Assembly: GCA_903813345.2 (NCBI GenBank) | Contig: CAIIXF020000008.1 | Span: forward strand, 32,326,867-32,390,866 | DNA length: 64,000 nucleotides | Reading direction: 5' to 3' | Origin: Owenia fusiformis | Taxonomy: Eukaryota; Annelida; Polychaeta; Sabellida; Oweniidae | Shown: positions 1-11,100 of the stretch, in pieces | Position numbering within the stretch: position 1 is the stretch's first letter | Layout: each line of letters starts with the position of its first letter | The notes under the pieces: model-generated | Database searches by the model: none | Told to the model about the DNA's origin: nothing | The model's input: the letters and a program-made list of their open reading frames with translations, nothing else | Program-made: the position numbers and the translations under genes

Positions 1-49
1 ACTTCGGAGCATATAATATTATGTATGTAGAATAAAATGTACAAGACAG

Positions 50-268
50 ATAAAGAAGTTGAATCTAGCAAAGAAGCATTTATGCCAAAATAATGTTCAG
101 CTTTGTCTTTTCCTTAATGCACTTGAGGAGCTCAACAAGCCATGTTGCGAAAGCCCATCCGTTTTGGTAACAAGAGGTCGCAGCCTCGAAGGGGAAAGTT
201 GGGCCATCATTTCATTACAAATACTTGAAGGCAGAATTATTCTCTATAAGGAGTACTTTGCTCAGTAG
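50..268 (+). CDS. Last exon of an unrecognised gene (partial)
   Basis: An open frame follows a plausible splice acceptor (ACAAGACAG at 41-49) and ends at TAG 266-268. It encodes about 72 residues, containing LFLNALEELNKPCC and ending in LYKEYFAQ. Tandem polyadenylation signals lie about 155 bases downstream, which fits a terminal exon; the upstream exons are outside the window. The short frame has good codon content, but I do not recognise the family. It could also be a chance frame. Confidence 0.45.
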   Translation: MKKLNLAKKHLCQNNVQLCLFLNALEELNKPCCESPSVLVTRGRSLEGESWAIISLQILEGRIILYKEYFAQ

Positions 269-421
269 GTAGATTTCTACTAGACAGACTCACCCAGTAA
301 CGACGTGATCCAGTTACATATATATCTGTATTTATGTACTTTTCTACTTGTACGTTATTATGTCTATGTAAGTTTTCTTTCTCTTCTTTTGTACATTTGC
401 CCTCACGGGAATTATTGGTAC

Positions 422-431
422 AATAAATAAA
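422..431 (+). terminator. Overlapping polyadenylation signals
   Basis: Two overlapping AATAAA hexamers (422-427 and 426-431) lie downstream of the stop at 268 and would end the first partial gene. Confidence 0.5.
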
Positions 432-1194
432 TATCCATCAATTATACTGATGTAAGAAAAATGAACGAATTATATATATAATGGACTTCAGATGAAAGCC
501 CTAGGTAGCTATGGGGTATAAGCATTAGCAATGGTGGAAAAAATTTGGATGAGTAAGGGGTCTTAGACGGACTTCCGACCTGCGACTTATTGGGCAATCA
601 TATTAAAGTACTTTATGTGTATCATACTAGCATGTCATGAAAAAGGGACATAGAAATGATGACAAATTGATAGAGTTACGTCTTTGGTTTGATGTAAAGA
701 ATGAATAAAAAATAATGCCATTATAAAAGTACGTAATGTTTTCTGTTTAATTTGAATAATTTAATTTACTCACTTACTTTGGAATAAAAATATCATCCTT
801 ATACATATGTATATGCTTATGGATAAATAGAGGTTATTCAATGGGAGGGGCATAGAATAATAAAATTCAAATTCCATCACGACCATACCATAACGACCGG
901 AATTTTTTGTTGTATAGAATAAAAATAGATCTTATAAAAAGCCATAAATGACAAGACTAGCCTTGCGGCCTAGTTCCTATTTACGTTCTTTTGTAAATAA
1001 TACAACTTAGTTGTACATGTAGTGCAACATAATAACACTTGAAAACGCAATAATAAAATAAGTTAAAAGTTAAGTTTTATATGTCTCTGATTATGTACGG
1101 TTTATTAGTTTTTCTAGATACTTTTACATGTCGATTTCAAATTTGAAATCACTTTGACCAGTGTTTCCAAACTTACTTAGGCCAATGCCTTCTG
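432..1194. other. Intergenic, nothing recognised
   Basis: AT-rich sequence without a supportable gene or clear repeat structure. Confidence 0.5.
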
Positions 1195-2222
1195 CACAGG
1201 AGGGCTCCCCAAGAGGGGCAGTGAGATCGCTTTTGTCACTTTTAAAATTTCAAAATTGCCACTTTGAGTCACATTTAAAAGGATAGGTATCGATATGGAG
1301 AACTGAATTCAACAATGTTTTTCTCTTAAACCAATTATTGAAAACATTCCGTAAAAAACACTGTCCTTTATGTAATATTGATTGATTGGCAACAATTTAA
1401 TGCAAAAATTATTTATATATTTTATATAACTGTTTTTGTTGACATTTTTTGTTTTTTAGTGCAATTGTTTTTTGTTCCTTTCTTCTACCAATTTTTGAGA
1501 ATAAAATAAAATGTCTTTCCGAACCTTGTTTGAAAGAAATAGCATATACAACATTTTCTTAGACCTCTCAAAACAAAACCCCCCGAAATAGATAAAAATT
1601 AATTAATTTATTTAACAAGATACTTTTTTAAAATCAAGGCATACTTTCCTTTGTACAATTACAATATTGAGAGACCTAAACACGTTGTGTTTATGTCGTT
1701 TTGTTCCAATGAGGTTCGGATAGATGTTTCATTTCATTCCGAACATGATACCAAGAGCGAAGGAAGTGTCTAATGTGTTTTCTAAAAACAATATAGAGAA
1801 AAGATGACCATTAAATTCACGATGTGTAAAATTTTCAGAACGTTTTGATTACTGGTTTAAGAGAAACGCGTGTTCAAAGTTCACCATATCGATACCACTC
1901 CTTTACTTGAGCCGTCATATTTTACCAGGACTCATTTTTAATCAGTCAAAGCATATAATGCAACAAACGATTTCGGTTATATTCCATTGTTTGATCACTG
2001 GTTAGAATATATCATCTTAACTTGCATATATTTACATTCAGAACGAATTGTCTATTTTTGTCACTTTTATAAAACACTTGTCAGTCAGATAAATGAAAAT
2101 TGCCACCTGCAAGCCATTTATTTGTCACATTTGTTCGTTTTTAAATATACATAGTCTCATTATTAGTCACTTTTTTAGAGGCCAGGTCACCTTATCACAT
2201 ACCCCCTAGGGAGCCCCCACAA
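1195..2222. mobile_element. Degenerate inverted-repeat DNA element (~1 kb)
   Basis: The arms are imperfect inverted repeats. GGTATCGATATGG near 1287 followed by TTTCTCTTAAACCA is mirrored at about 1850-1892. The outer ends (GGAGGGCTCCCC near 1200 and GGGAGCCCCC near 2210) are also reverse complements. No transposase frame is visible, so this is probably an old non-autonomous foldback element. Confidence 0.5.
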
Positions 2223-2232
2223 ACCCAGGAAC

Positions 2233-2404
2233 CCGGTGTAAAAGGGTAGGAGGTCCTATCAATTTATGGTCCTACCTTCCCGGATTTATATGGTGACCTA
2301 AATACATATCTTTCCCTAATTATCGTATCCACAATAAGGGCCAGTAAGGGCCTTTAGGAAAGGGGACCATAATCCCCAGGGGACCATAATTTATTTTACA
2401 CCGG
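2233..2404. mobile_element. 172-bp MITE with 9-bp target duplication
   Basis: Terminal inverted repeats CCGGTGTAAAA and TTTTACACCGG are flanked on both sides by the identical 9-mer CCCAGGAAC (2224-2232 and 2405-2413). Nine-base duplications are typical of Mutator-like elements. It sits at the right end of the older inverted-repeat element. Confidence 0.7.
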
Positions 2405-2446
2405 CCCAGGAACAACCCCGGGGGAATTTTCAACTGAGAACCGGTG

Positions 2447-2522
2447 GTTCATCCCCCCACTCACTGTAGTACCAGGCCTATAAAAGTAGTTTTAGATGAT
2501 ACATAATGAGTGTGGGGATGAA
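2447..2522. repeat. Imperfect hairpin
   Basis: GTTCATCCCCCCACTCA at the left is matched by TGAGTGTGGGGATGAAC at the right, with a loop of about 40 bases. No target duplication was found. Confidence 0.4.
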
Positions 2523-2902
2523 CTCTTGTTCTTGACCTGTGATCCTAAGCTTATCATATTATTGCAAAAACAATTAAGGATTATTTACACGCGTGATTTA
2601 GGTCAATAATTACACCAAAACTTTTGCATTGAAAAACGAACGAACAGATCCTCGTTCGTATTATGTGTCGTTCGTAAAACTAGCCCATTACACAGTCCTG
2701 ACACAGTCTGAATTTTACAAAAAAATGTTATTAGTTCAAAAATTATTGATCAAGCTTTATTGCTTCATTAATTACATTCAAATCAACAATACGTCAAGGT
2801 TTATCGAAAGTATGGATTTGCTAACCACAAATAATTCAATGAAAAACATCAACATAATAGAATGTGTCAGAAACAACTTCCGGTTTGAAAAATATACTGA
2901 AA

Positions 2903-3962
2903 ATGCCTTTTCCTTTGATTAAACTAGCGGCACTTGCAATAAAACAGATAGCTAAACCAATGGCAAATATCATGAAGCGTAGAGCAAAGTCTAGTCCATT
3001 CTTCCGCAAATATGTATGTATGCCACCAGCGCAACGTAAGTATACTTCACTTCTAATTTTCACCTGCCATTTTTCACTCAGTTTCTTATGGAAATTTAAT
3101 GGCATACATTCCGTCAAAATTCTATTGTTGTGTGAACAGCAACTCAATAAATATTGCCCAAGATGAGACTCTTGTTGGGATAACCTGTGTGTCCAAATAT
3201 CAATGAAATGCTGACGTCACATTTCTGGAATCAAGGAAGCACCATTCAAATTTAGAGAAACAGGGTCCCACCGATAAAATATCACTATTTTGACCTCTTA
3301 TCAATGCAGGATTGCTTGCAAACTGTTCATTAGTGATCAGAAATTTGAATGAGGTAGAATTTCTCTATTTTTTCTGAAATGACTGCACAATCCTCATTTT
3401 ACAATTTGAAATTGCTTTTAGTGTCTCATCTTGAGGAATATTTATTGAGCTAATGATTTGACTACAAAAGAATCTTGCCGTCCACTATAGGAAATTGCAT
3501 CAACTTATTGTTCAAATATATTTTGTCAAACAAACATATTAAAGGCAACAAAACTGGCTTAAGATACATCTTTTTATTTCATTTACAGTGTATCATCAAT
3601 GGGATACCAACATGAAAGTGCGTATCTTGGGACTCGGAAAACCAAAGGATGTTAAACCATTAAATGAAGAGATGGCTACTGATCTTGGAGCAGACTTGCT
3701 AGGAGAGAGTATCCTATTTATAGTAGGTGGAGGGCTAATAACTTACGAATACTGGAGAAGTAACCGCAATGAACAGCGTAAGGAGAATAAGCAAAATTAT
3801 AAACTTGATGAGTTGGACATTAAAGTTCAAGAGATGGGAATACTCATTGAGGAACAAGACACTAAGATTAGGGAATTAACAAGACTTGTTCACAGCGTAG
3901 GAAAGTCACAATCCATAACTGAAAAGATTGTGAAAATTGTAAAAAATGTTGATGAAACTTGA
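2903..3962 (+). CDS. OPA3: OPA3-like mitochondrial protein
   Basis: Two coding exons, 2903-3035 and 3589-3962, give 168 residues. Exon 1 starts at ATG 2903 (MPFPLIKLAALAIKQIAKP) and ends in MPPAQ, cut by a GTAAG donor. Exon 2 follows TTTACAG and opens with LYHQWDTNMKVR. Landmarks of the family are visible: IAKPMANIMKRRAK, SPFFRKYVCMPPAQ, PLNEEMATDLGADLLGES, the hydrophobic ILFIVGGGLITYEYWR, then a C-terminal coiled coil (about residues 110-155). The intron position after PPAQ matches the vertebrate two-exon gene. In vertebrates OPA3 is a mitochondrial protein whose mutation causes optic atrophy; its biochemical role is unclear. Length and order match the family. The upstream in-frame GTG at 2864 is not used, because homology begins at the ATG. 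Confidence 0.95.
3144..3448. mobile_element. MITE in the OPA3 intron
   Basis: CTCAATAAATATTGCCCAAG at 3144 is the near reverse complement of CTTGAGGAATATTTATTGAG ending at 3448, extended inward by GATGAGAC/GTCTCATC. It is about 305 bases long, non-coding, and fills most of the single OPA3 intron. Confidence 0.65.
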
Positions 3963-4797
3963 AAGTGGAGTTTACGCAGTGCCATAAATGCAGATGCAGT
4001 GATAGTGTTTGTGTGAGGTGTAGTTAAAGCATCAATGCACCAGCATGTGTGACTGTGAACAAAATCACGAGTGCAGTAATGAAGTATCATATTAGAGTAA
4101 TCTTATTGCGGAAGCATTCATAATTTCATTTGTGCCATGAAAAAAACTGGAGACAAAATAATTCAACCACAAAACATGCAGAATTATTATGTGGAGTTAG
4201 TTATTCCACACCTGAATATGGGTTTCCGGTTAAGCTGGAATTTGACCAAATCGCCTAGATTCAAATTGACTTTAGATCCTTGCAAGAAATGCAATCATTG
4301 GTTGATGACATTTTGTGATTCAGGCTCAAAAGCGCTTTATTAAGCAATCTAATTTACTATTTTGAAGCATAATCAGTCTGAGTGCAAAACTAATTAAGAG
4401 AAAGTTCATTGATCTTGGTATTATCTACAGTAATGCTATATGGAAAAACATTTTGAAATATTGGACTGGTCAATCACTGGAAATATATCATGTATATGGA
4501 TATAAGAATGAAAACTACCAAGAGTACAGTAACATATTTGGTTAAATAGTCATTTCCTTGATTTAGAAAGTGAATTCCTTATTCCAATATTATTGCATAA
4601 TGAGAAGGTTCAGTGTTGCAATGCATACAAACCAACAAGACTATACTTTTAGCACTGCCCTGATTTTTAGCACTGCTCCAATTTATAAGGCAGCTTAGTT
4701 ACATGCTTGACAAATCTTAATGCTTCTTTTGGATTGTATCAGTGACTGGTTTTGAAATAAATTAAACATCAGTACTTCTTATATGAATTTGGCCTAT
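3963..4797 (+). other. Probable OPA3 3' UTR and flank
   Basis: No coding frame. A candidate polyadenylation signal AATAAA lies at 4756-4761. No other structure was seen. Confidence 0.4.
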
Positions 4798-5035
4798 TAT
4801 AGCCATACCTCTTCTTAATTTGGCGCTACTCACGTTGGTTGATTTGCTGTTTTGAACATTTTGTGGCTAATTAATTTGACGGACTTGCAATATTGAAATG
4901 TTGATATGATACATATTGAAATACAATTGAAATATGAAATATTGAGTTTGGCGGCTACTTTATTTGGTGGACTTAACAATTTGGCAGATCCGCAAAATTA
5001 AAACGGCCACCAAATTAAGTAGAAGTATGGTATAT
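4798..5035. mobile_element. MITE, ~235 bp
   Basis: Inverted ends: CCATACCTCTTCTTAATTTG near 4803 and CAAATTAAGTAGAAGTATGG ending near 5031, flanked by TA-rich sequence. The interior is AT-rich with no coding. Confidence 0.6.
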
Positions 5036-5380
5036 TTTTTTCTAGCTTTTATGCTGTTTATTAAAGTTATTTATTTGTAGTAAATTGCACTATGGAATGA
5101 TGTTATGGCATTTAACAATACCACAAATATTGTGTTCTTGGAGTTGCAGTCTTCTTTAAAAGTATATCAATAGGCCATTCGCATCTTTTGAAGTGCAAGT
5201 AAATATTTATAAGAAGTCTTACCAGTGAAACAATTGACATGTTATATCAGTTCTATATGACCCTCTGCGACAGCATAAGGTCATTGGAAAGGGGTAAGAT
5301 ACTTTATTTTATTGTACACCAAATATGTAACTAATTCTGATTGGTTAATTCATGGTCACGTGACATGAATAAGGTAAATC

Positions 5381-5690
5381 CAAGGATTGGCAGTCATCAT
5401 TCAATCTTGATCTATCATTGCCTGGCATGGAACAATTTAGTTATTTCTATAAAGTCCATCTTCGGATCAAGGATCTAGGCAATGTTCCAGTGGTATGGTA
5501 ATATTGGGACCATGTATCTGGACTATCTAGTCAATATACATCATGTACAGTACAAGTCGAGTGTTGTAATAGTCAAACTTCTTTGGCAGTGCTTTCTTCA
5601 ACGTATGGGCAATACTGTTACCAAATTGTTCCATGTCAGGCAACACAAGATTGAGTGTGAATAATGGCTGCCAATTATTGCAATCAGCCA
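5381..5690. repeat. Inverted repeat whose right arm seeds a minisatellite
   Basis: The left arm at 5381-5440 (GGATTGGCAGTCATCATTCA, then TTGCCTGGCATGGAACAATT) is the imperfect reverse complement of 5619-5681 (AATTGTTCCATGTCAGGCAA, then the first minisatellite unit). The spacer is about 180 bases. Confidence 0.7.
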
Positions 5691-6293
5691 AGATTGAGTG
5701 TGAATAATGGCTGCCAATTCTTGCAGTCAGCCAAGATTGAGTGTGAATAATGGCTGCCAATTATTACAGTAAGCCAAGATTGAGTGTGAATAATGGCTGC
5801 CAATTATTGCAGTAAGCCAAGATTGAGTGTGAATAATGGCTGCCAATTATTGCAGTAAGCCAAGATTGAGTGTGAATAATGGCTGCCAATTATTGCAGTT
5901 AGCCAAGATTGAGTGTGAATAATGGCTGCCAAATATTGCAGTAAGCCAAGATTGAGTGTGAATAATGGCTGCCAATTCTTACAGTCAGCCAAGACTGAGT
6001 GTGAATAATGGCTGCCAATTCTTGCAGTCAGCCAAGATTGAGTGTGAATAATGGCTGCCAATTATTGCAGTAAGCCAAGATTGAGTGTGAATAATGGCTG
6101 CCAATTATTGCAGTTAGCCAAGATTGAGTGTGAATAATGGCTGCCAATAATTGCAGTAAGCCAAGATTGAGTGTGAATAATGGCTGCCAATTATTGCAGT
6201 TAGCCAAGATTGAGTGTGAATAATGGCTGTCAATTATTGCAGTAAGCCAAGATTGAGTGTGAATAATGGCTGCCAATTATTGCAGTAAGCCAA
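5649..6293. repeat. 43-bp minisatellite, 15 copies
   Basis: Fifteen head-to-tail units of exactly 43 bases, each starting GATTGAGTGTGAATAATGGC. Copies differ at a few positions (for example TTATTGCAG or TTCTTGCAG). The next unit breaks off at 6294. Reading frames on the minus strand (IHTQSWL repeats) are by-products of the repeat. Confidence 0.95.
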
Positions 6294-6298
6294 GATTA

Positions 6299-8137
6299 TG
6301 AATTGATAATAAAAAGATTGTTATATGACATCATCATTCAATATTTGGCATCTTGACACTGTATGGATGACATCTATGGTAGTTCTGCTTTCTGCCATGT
6401 GACTTTGAATTGACTAATTAGGAATGATGCTATATGTTCGGTCTGATGCAAATACCTAACTTGCGGCATTCAAATTTTTTTTGTAAAAATATATGACGTT
6501 ATGAAATATATAAAGAATGGAAGAACATATGCTTGTTCATATTGTGAAGGGTCTTAGTAAGTAAATAAATATGTGTAGATTGTCTTTATAATTATATATT
6601 TACAATTTAATATACAGTGTATATACAATATGCATCAAGAATCCATTACATTTCTAAATGTTACAATTAAATAGACTTACAGTACAACAATGACAGATGC
6701 ATAGTCAGTATTATTTTATAATTAATGTTTCTTACAATCTGAAGGAGCAAAATGTGCTCCAGGGAGCATGCCTGTATCATCAAATCGGTTTTTTCATATG
6801 CTCAATAATGCATTCAAGGAAGGGATTTATTCATCAACATTTGACTTCTATCAAACTTTCATTACTCTCATTGGCGCAAATCCAGTTTCAGATCTAACAA
6901 AAACAACTGAAACCCTATTTTAAAAATTCTATCATAAAACTGATATCTGAGCTACAGTAAAACATTTGTTACTCTAATACTACTTAATAATATGTTTGTA
7001 CATTCATTCAAAACAAAAAATTCTTGGATGGTGTTTTTAATTCCAAGTTTCTTCATAAAAAGAACAATATTGCTTCTATAATGACATTACAATAGCATTC
7101 TTCCCAATTTTAATTTAGCATGAAACTTATCCAAAATTTTTATTGTTTTTATTTTCCTGTGGCAGGCAGATATAATATATCAACCCATTCAGCTGGTATG
7201 TAAAAATTTTACATCCTTTCAGCTGTTCAAAATTCAACATGTCCTAGAATGGGATAAATGTCTTATTTCATAGTTATTGTCATTGCATATCATGTCAAAA
7301 GAAACAAACCAGTGGAAAAAAAATTTTGGCAAAATTTCTTCAAACCTCTGAATTTGACTTTTCTCAAAAAATGTGGGTCATATCTAATGATTCCACTGAT
7401 CATATCATATCCATTGATGGATAAAAATCATATTTTGAGAAAATTATAGGATATCCTTTATTTATACACTTGTGGGTTTTTAATGTACATTCAATCCAAA
7501 CATGAACAGTTGAATGTCTGATTGTTTCTAGAACTGGCCAGCAGTCAACTTTGAAGTTACATTGTATACTTTCATATTGTCCATGTCATATGTGTATTGG
7601 TAACATGGTAACAGTTATAATAGTTCTACCTCATATTTGTGAGAGTATTATCCATAAGGCACATTTAAACATACACCAATATCATCAAGAATGCAGTGTC
7701 TTTGTAAAAGAACAAAAAACAGAATCTGTCCACTATACAACCATCATGGACTTCAAATATCATTGCTACTTTATTCCTGGACCAAAGCTTTCATCGCTTT
7801 TATACACAACTTTATACTTAAATATCTAAATCAAAGAAAATAGATCTAAATCACATCTTGCTACCATATATGGACATAATCATCTCCTTACTGCCTTAGG
7901 CATTATTGTAACCATATATGGAGTCACATCCTGAGTAAAAGGATAGGGAACATATCAATGTTTTTTATGCAAAGTTAATTTCAAAGAGGCCCTTCTATAA
8001 AACACAGAAAAGGGCACTGGAATTTCCATAATGTTGAAATAATAGTGCCCCTAGCTTTAAGCAGTGCAGTAGGGGGTAAGTTAAGTTATTTCACAATAAC
8101 TGACATTTTGAACTGACAGTGTGGTCCCTGTATGATA
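6299..8137. other. Space between OPA3 and CCDC61, including CCDC61 3' UTR
   Basis: AT-rich, no supportable gene. For the minus-strand CCDC61 transcript a candidate polyadenylation signal (TTTATT on +) lies at 7770-7775. Confidence 0.4.
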
Positions 8138-11100
8138 TCAAGTTGGCATATTTGTCTTCATGAATTGTTGTAGTCTATTCAGTCGTGCATCTATCTCAGT
8201 CATCTCATTGGAGCGGTCAAAGAAATCACTATCAGGTACTGAAATTGAAAATTAACACATCAATGGAAAACCAATATGGAAAATACATGGGTTTAATAGA
8301 GAATATGGTTTGTTTTTAATAGGAGAAAATAAGTTAAAAAGATACACTTGTATGATGTACAAGTATTATTTATAAAACAAACAAAAAATTAAACCTGTCA
8401 GATGTTACCTTGACTTGGAAATTAGGTCATATAGGTTAGGAGTAGATTTTAAATAGCATTTGCAATAAAAATAATTTTGAACACTTAGAATTGCCACAAT
8501 TCATCTCTCATTCAAGGCCATGAAGCATTCCATTTTTGAAACAATGATTTACCAACATGGCACTTAAAGTCAATGATACCCCCAAAACAAGGGTTTATAG
8601 TCATAGTGTGACACAACTCCATTTGAATATTGTCCACTCTCACCCAGCTGTCTCTAAAACTGATCAGCTGATTGATTTTAACTAAACCTACCAAGGTGAA
8701 GTTAAACAAAAGAAATGTTATCTATAAAGTTGCCATGGTAAATCCATAAAACATCAATGTGTTTTCTATACATACCATCTGATGGATAGTTCTCTTTATC
8801 TCTAGATGAATGCCTGGTTTTCCTATTTGGTTTTATAGAATCAGGAGTACTGGAATATGTGAGGAAATTAAGGAAAACACTCTATTTAATGGAAATATTC
8901 AGTCAAATCATTAGCATACTATTGCAATATTTAAATAATAAAAAATCTCATTCTTGGGAAGTGTTTGGCTTTTGCTTGCTTTCCTCTACCATGAGACCAA
9001 CTGGGCAAAACTCCATATTGATTCGGAAAAAAAGTCGAAAAGTGAAACAACCTAACATGCATATTATGTGCCGAAATGTGTGTTAATGAACAGTTCGTGA
9101 ATATTCATGAATATAAAATGCATCTTCATGAATACGATTCATTAATCTTCATATATGAGATGGGATTCTCAATTTTTAATTTCAAAGGGAAATACTTCAA
9201 GTCACCGATCAGCAAGCAACACAACTTCTAGTAAGGCAACACATTTATGCTTTAAAAGGATATAATTTTGATCTAGCATTTCCTCTGTTTTTGATTGGCT
9301 GAAACATAAAATATAACAATGTATACATTATCATAACATAACAAAAGATCATGCATAATTTTTGAACATCCAAATGGCAAAAACAATATTCCTGCATCAC
9401 ATTGTGATAATTAATGTGTATGAAATTATGAATGGAACAATAAACTTAACTGAAAAGAAAACTGTTGAAGGATGGAAGGCAGGACAGACAGCTGAACATG
9501 CAAATGAGTTAGTCAATAGTCACTCCAGAGGCTGAACATGTGGGGCAAAAATCAAGAGGTTAATTGAGTTTTTGGTTCTAGTGCTAGTCTATATTATAGC
9601 GGAGATGGGAATCAGGAAGTATGTTCAGACAAAACTTAAGTTTTCCCTTCAAATTCAGCATATAAATTTGAAACAAATAAAAATATGAATGTTGTTTTAC
9701 ACAAAAGTAATCTAGTTTGAGTTTAAGTGGTAAATGTTCAATGTCCTCTTTCACATAAGGTGAAACAATTCAAGGTTCTCTATTACATGTACTTGTAAAT
9801 TTTGATAGATCAAAGTCCTTATACTCACGCCCGGTGATCGTAAAAAATGGATGGAGGGGGGGATTAGGCGATTTCTGCAAGAAAACTCAACAAATTTGGA
9901 AGATTTATTTTTTCAAGAGAAAATTTACTACTGAATTGCCAAATGAATAGGCGCAGTGCATGGTAAAATATGTTAGGTCATCTAGTATTTTTTTTGAACT
10001 GATACCCTTCTAAGATATGAGATCTATTAAAAAAGGCGCATCATCACCAACGTGCAAAAGTCAATGGTTTTGCTATAAATCGGGCAACAATGGTCTTCCA
10101 GACCTGTAATAAATAGGTATAAGAGACATTATTATCACAATACTAATGACATTGCTCACTTTTTAAAGTTAGTATCCATGCGTTATACAAAAAATAATCG
10201 AAATAAATTGATAGTGGATGGAGGGGGGGATTGGATGGAGGGGGGGATCACGTGTATGTAAGACATGATAAGACATGCTGCTTGAATTTATTCTTATGAC
10301 TCCAAATTTTCCCATTTTTCATTCTCCAGAGATATAATATCCAGTTTCTTACTGGGGTACTGAGTTTAGTTTTTTCAAATACAAGAGTTCTTGTGAATTT
10401 GTTCCATCGTAAAGACATATTAATCCCCCCCTCCATCCACTCCCCCCCTCCATCCAAAATTAATTTATTTCGATTATTTTTTGTATAACGCATGGAAATT
10501 AAATTTAAAAAATGAGCAATGTCATTAGTATTGTGATAATAACGTCCCTTATACCTATTTATTACAGGTTGTGTAGACCATTGTTGCCCGATTTATAGCA
10601 AAAACATTGACTTTTGCACGTTGGTGATGATGCGCCTTTTTTAATAGATCTCATATCTTTGAAGGGTATCAGTTCAAAAAAAATACTAGATTACCTAACA
10701 TGTTTTGCCATGCACTGCGCCTATTCATTTGACAATTCAGTTGTAAATTTTCTCTTGAAAAAATAAATCTTCCAAATTTGTTGAGTTTTCTTGCAGAAAT
10801 CGGCTAATCCCCCCCTCCATCCATTTTGTACGATCACCGGGCGTGATACTATAAACTTACTATGTTGGGACTGTCCCAGTATGTAGAGGTGGACCTTCTC
10901 CCAGTCTTTGTGATACCATTGATGTCCCTAAAAACAAAATTATATAAGGTATTAACATGCAAAATGTCACAGCCTACCATTTGTCACAGACATTGAAGTT
11001 GAACACAGAACACCAACTGCTGTCCACAAAAAAGTCTATTTCAAAATTTACCACTTCTGGTGGTGACATAAAAACATACTAAAGAGTTGTTAAGTGTCAC

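Noticed and set aside
2629-2922. 97-residue frame upstream of OPA3
   Set aside because: AT-rich and overlaps the OPA3 start in another frame, without homology.
5527-6276. Minus-strand frames with IHTQSWL repeats
   Set aside because: Translation of the 43-bp minisatellite; no start context, splice sites or homology.
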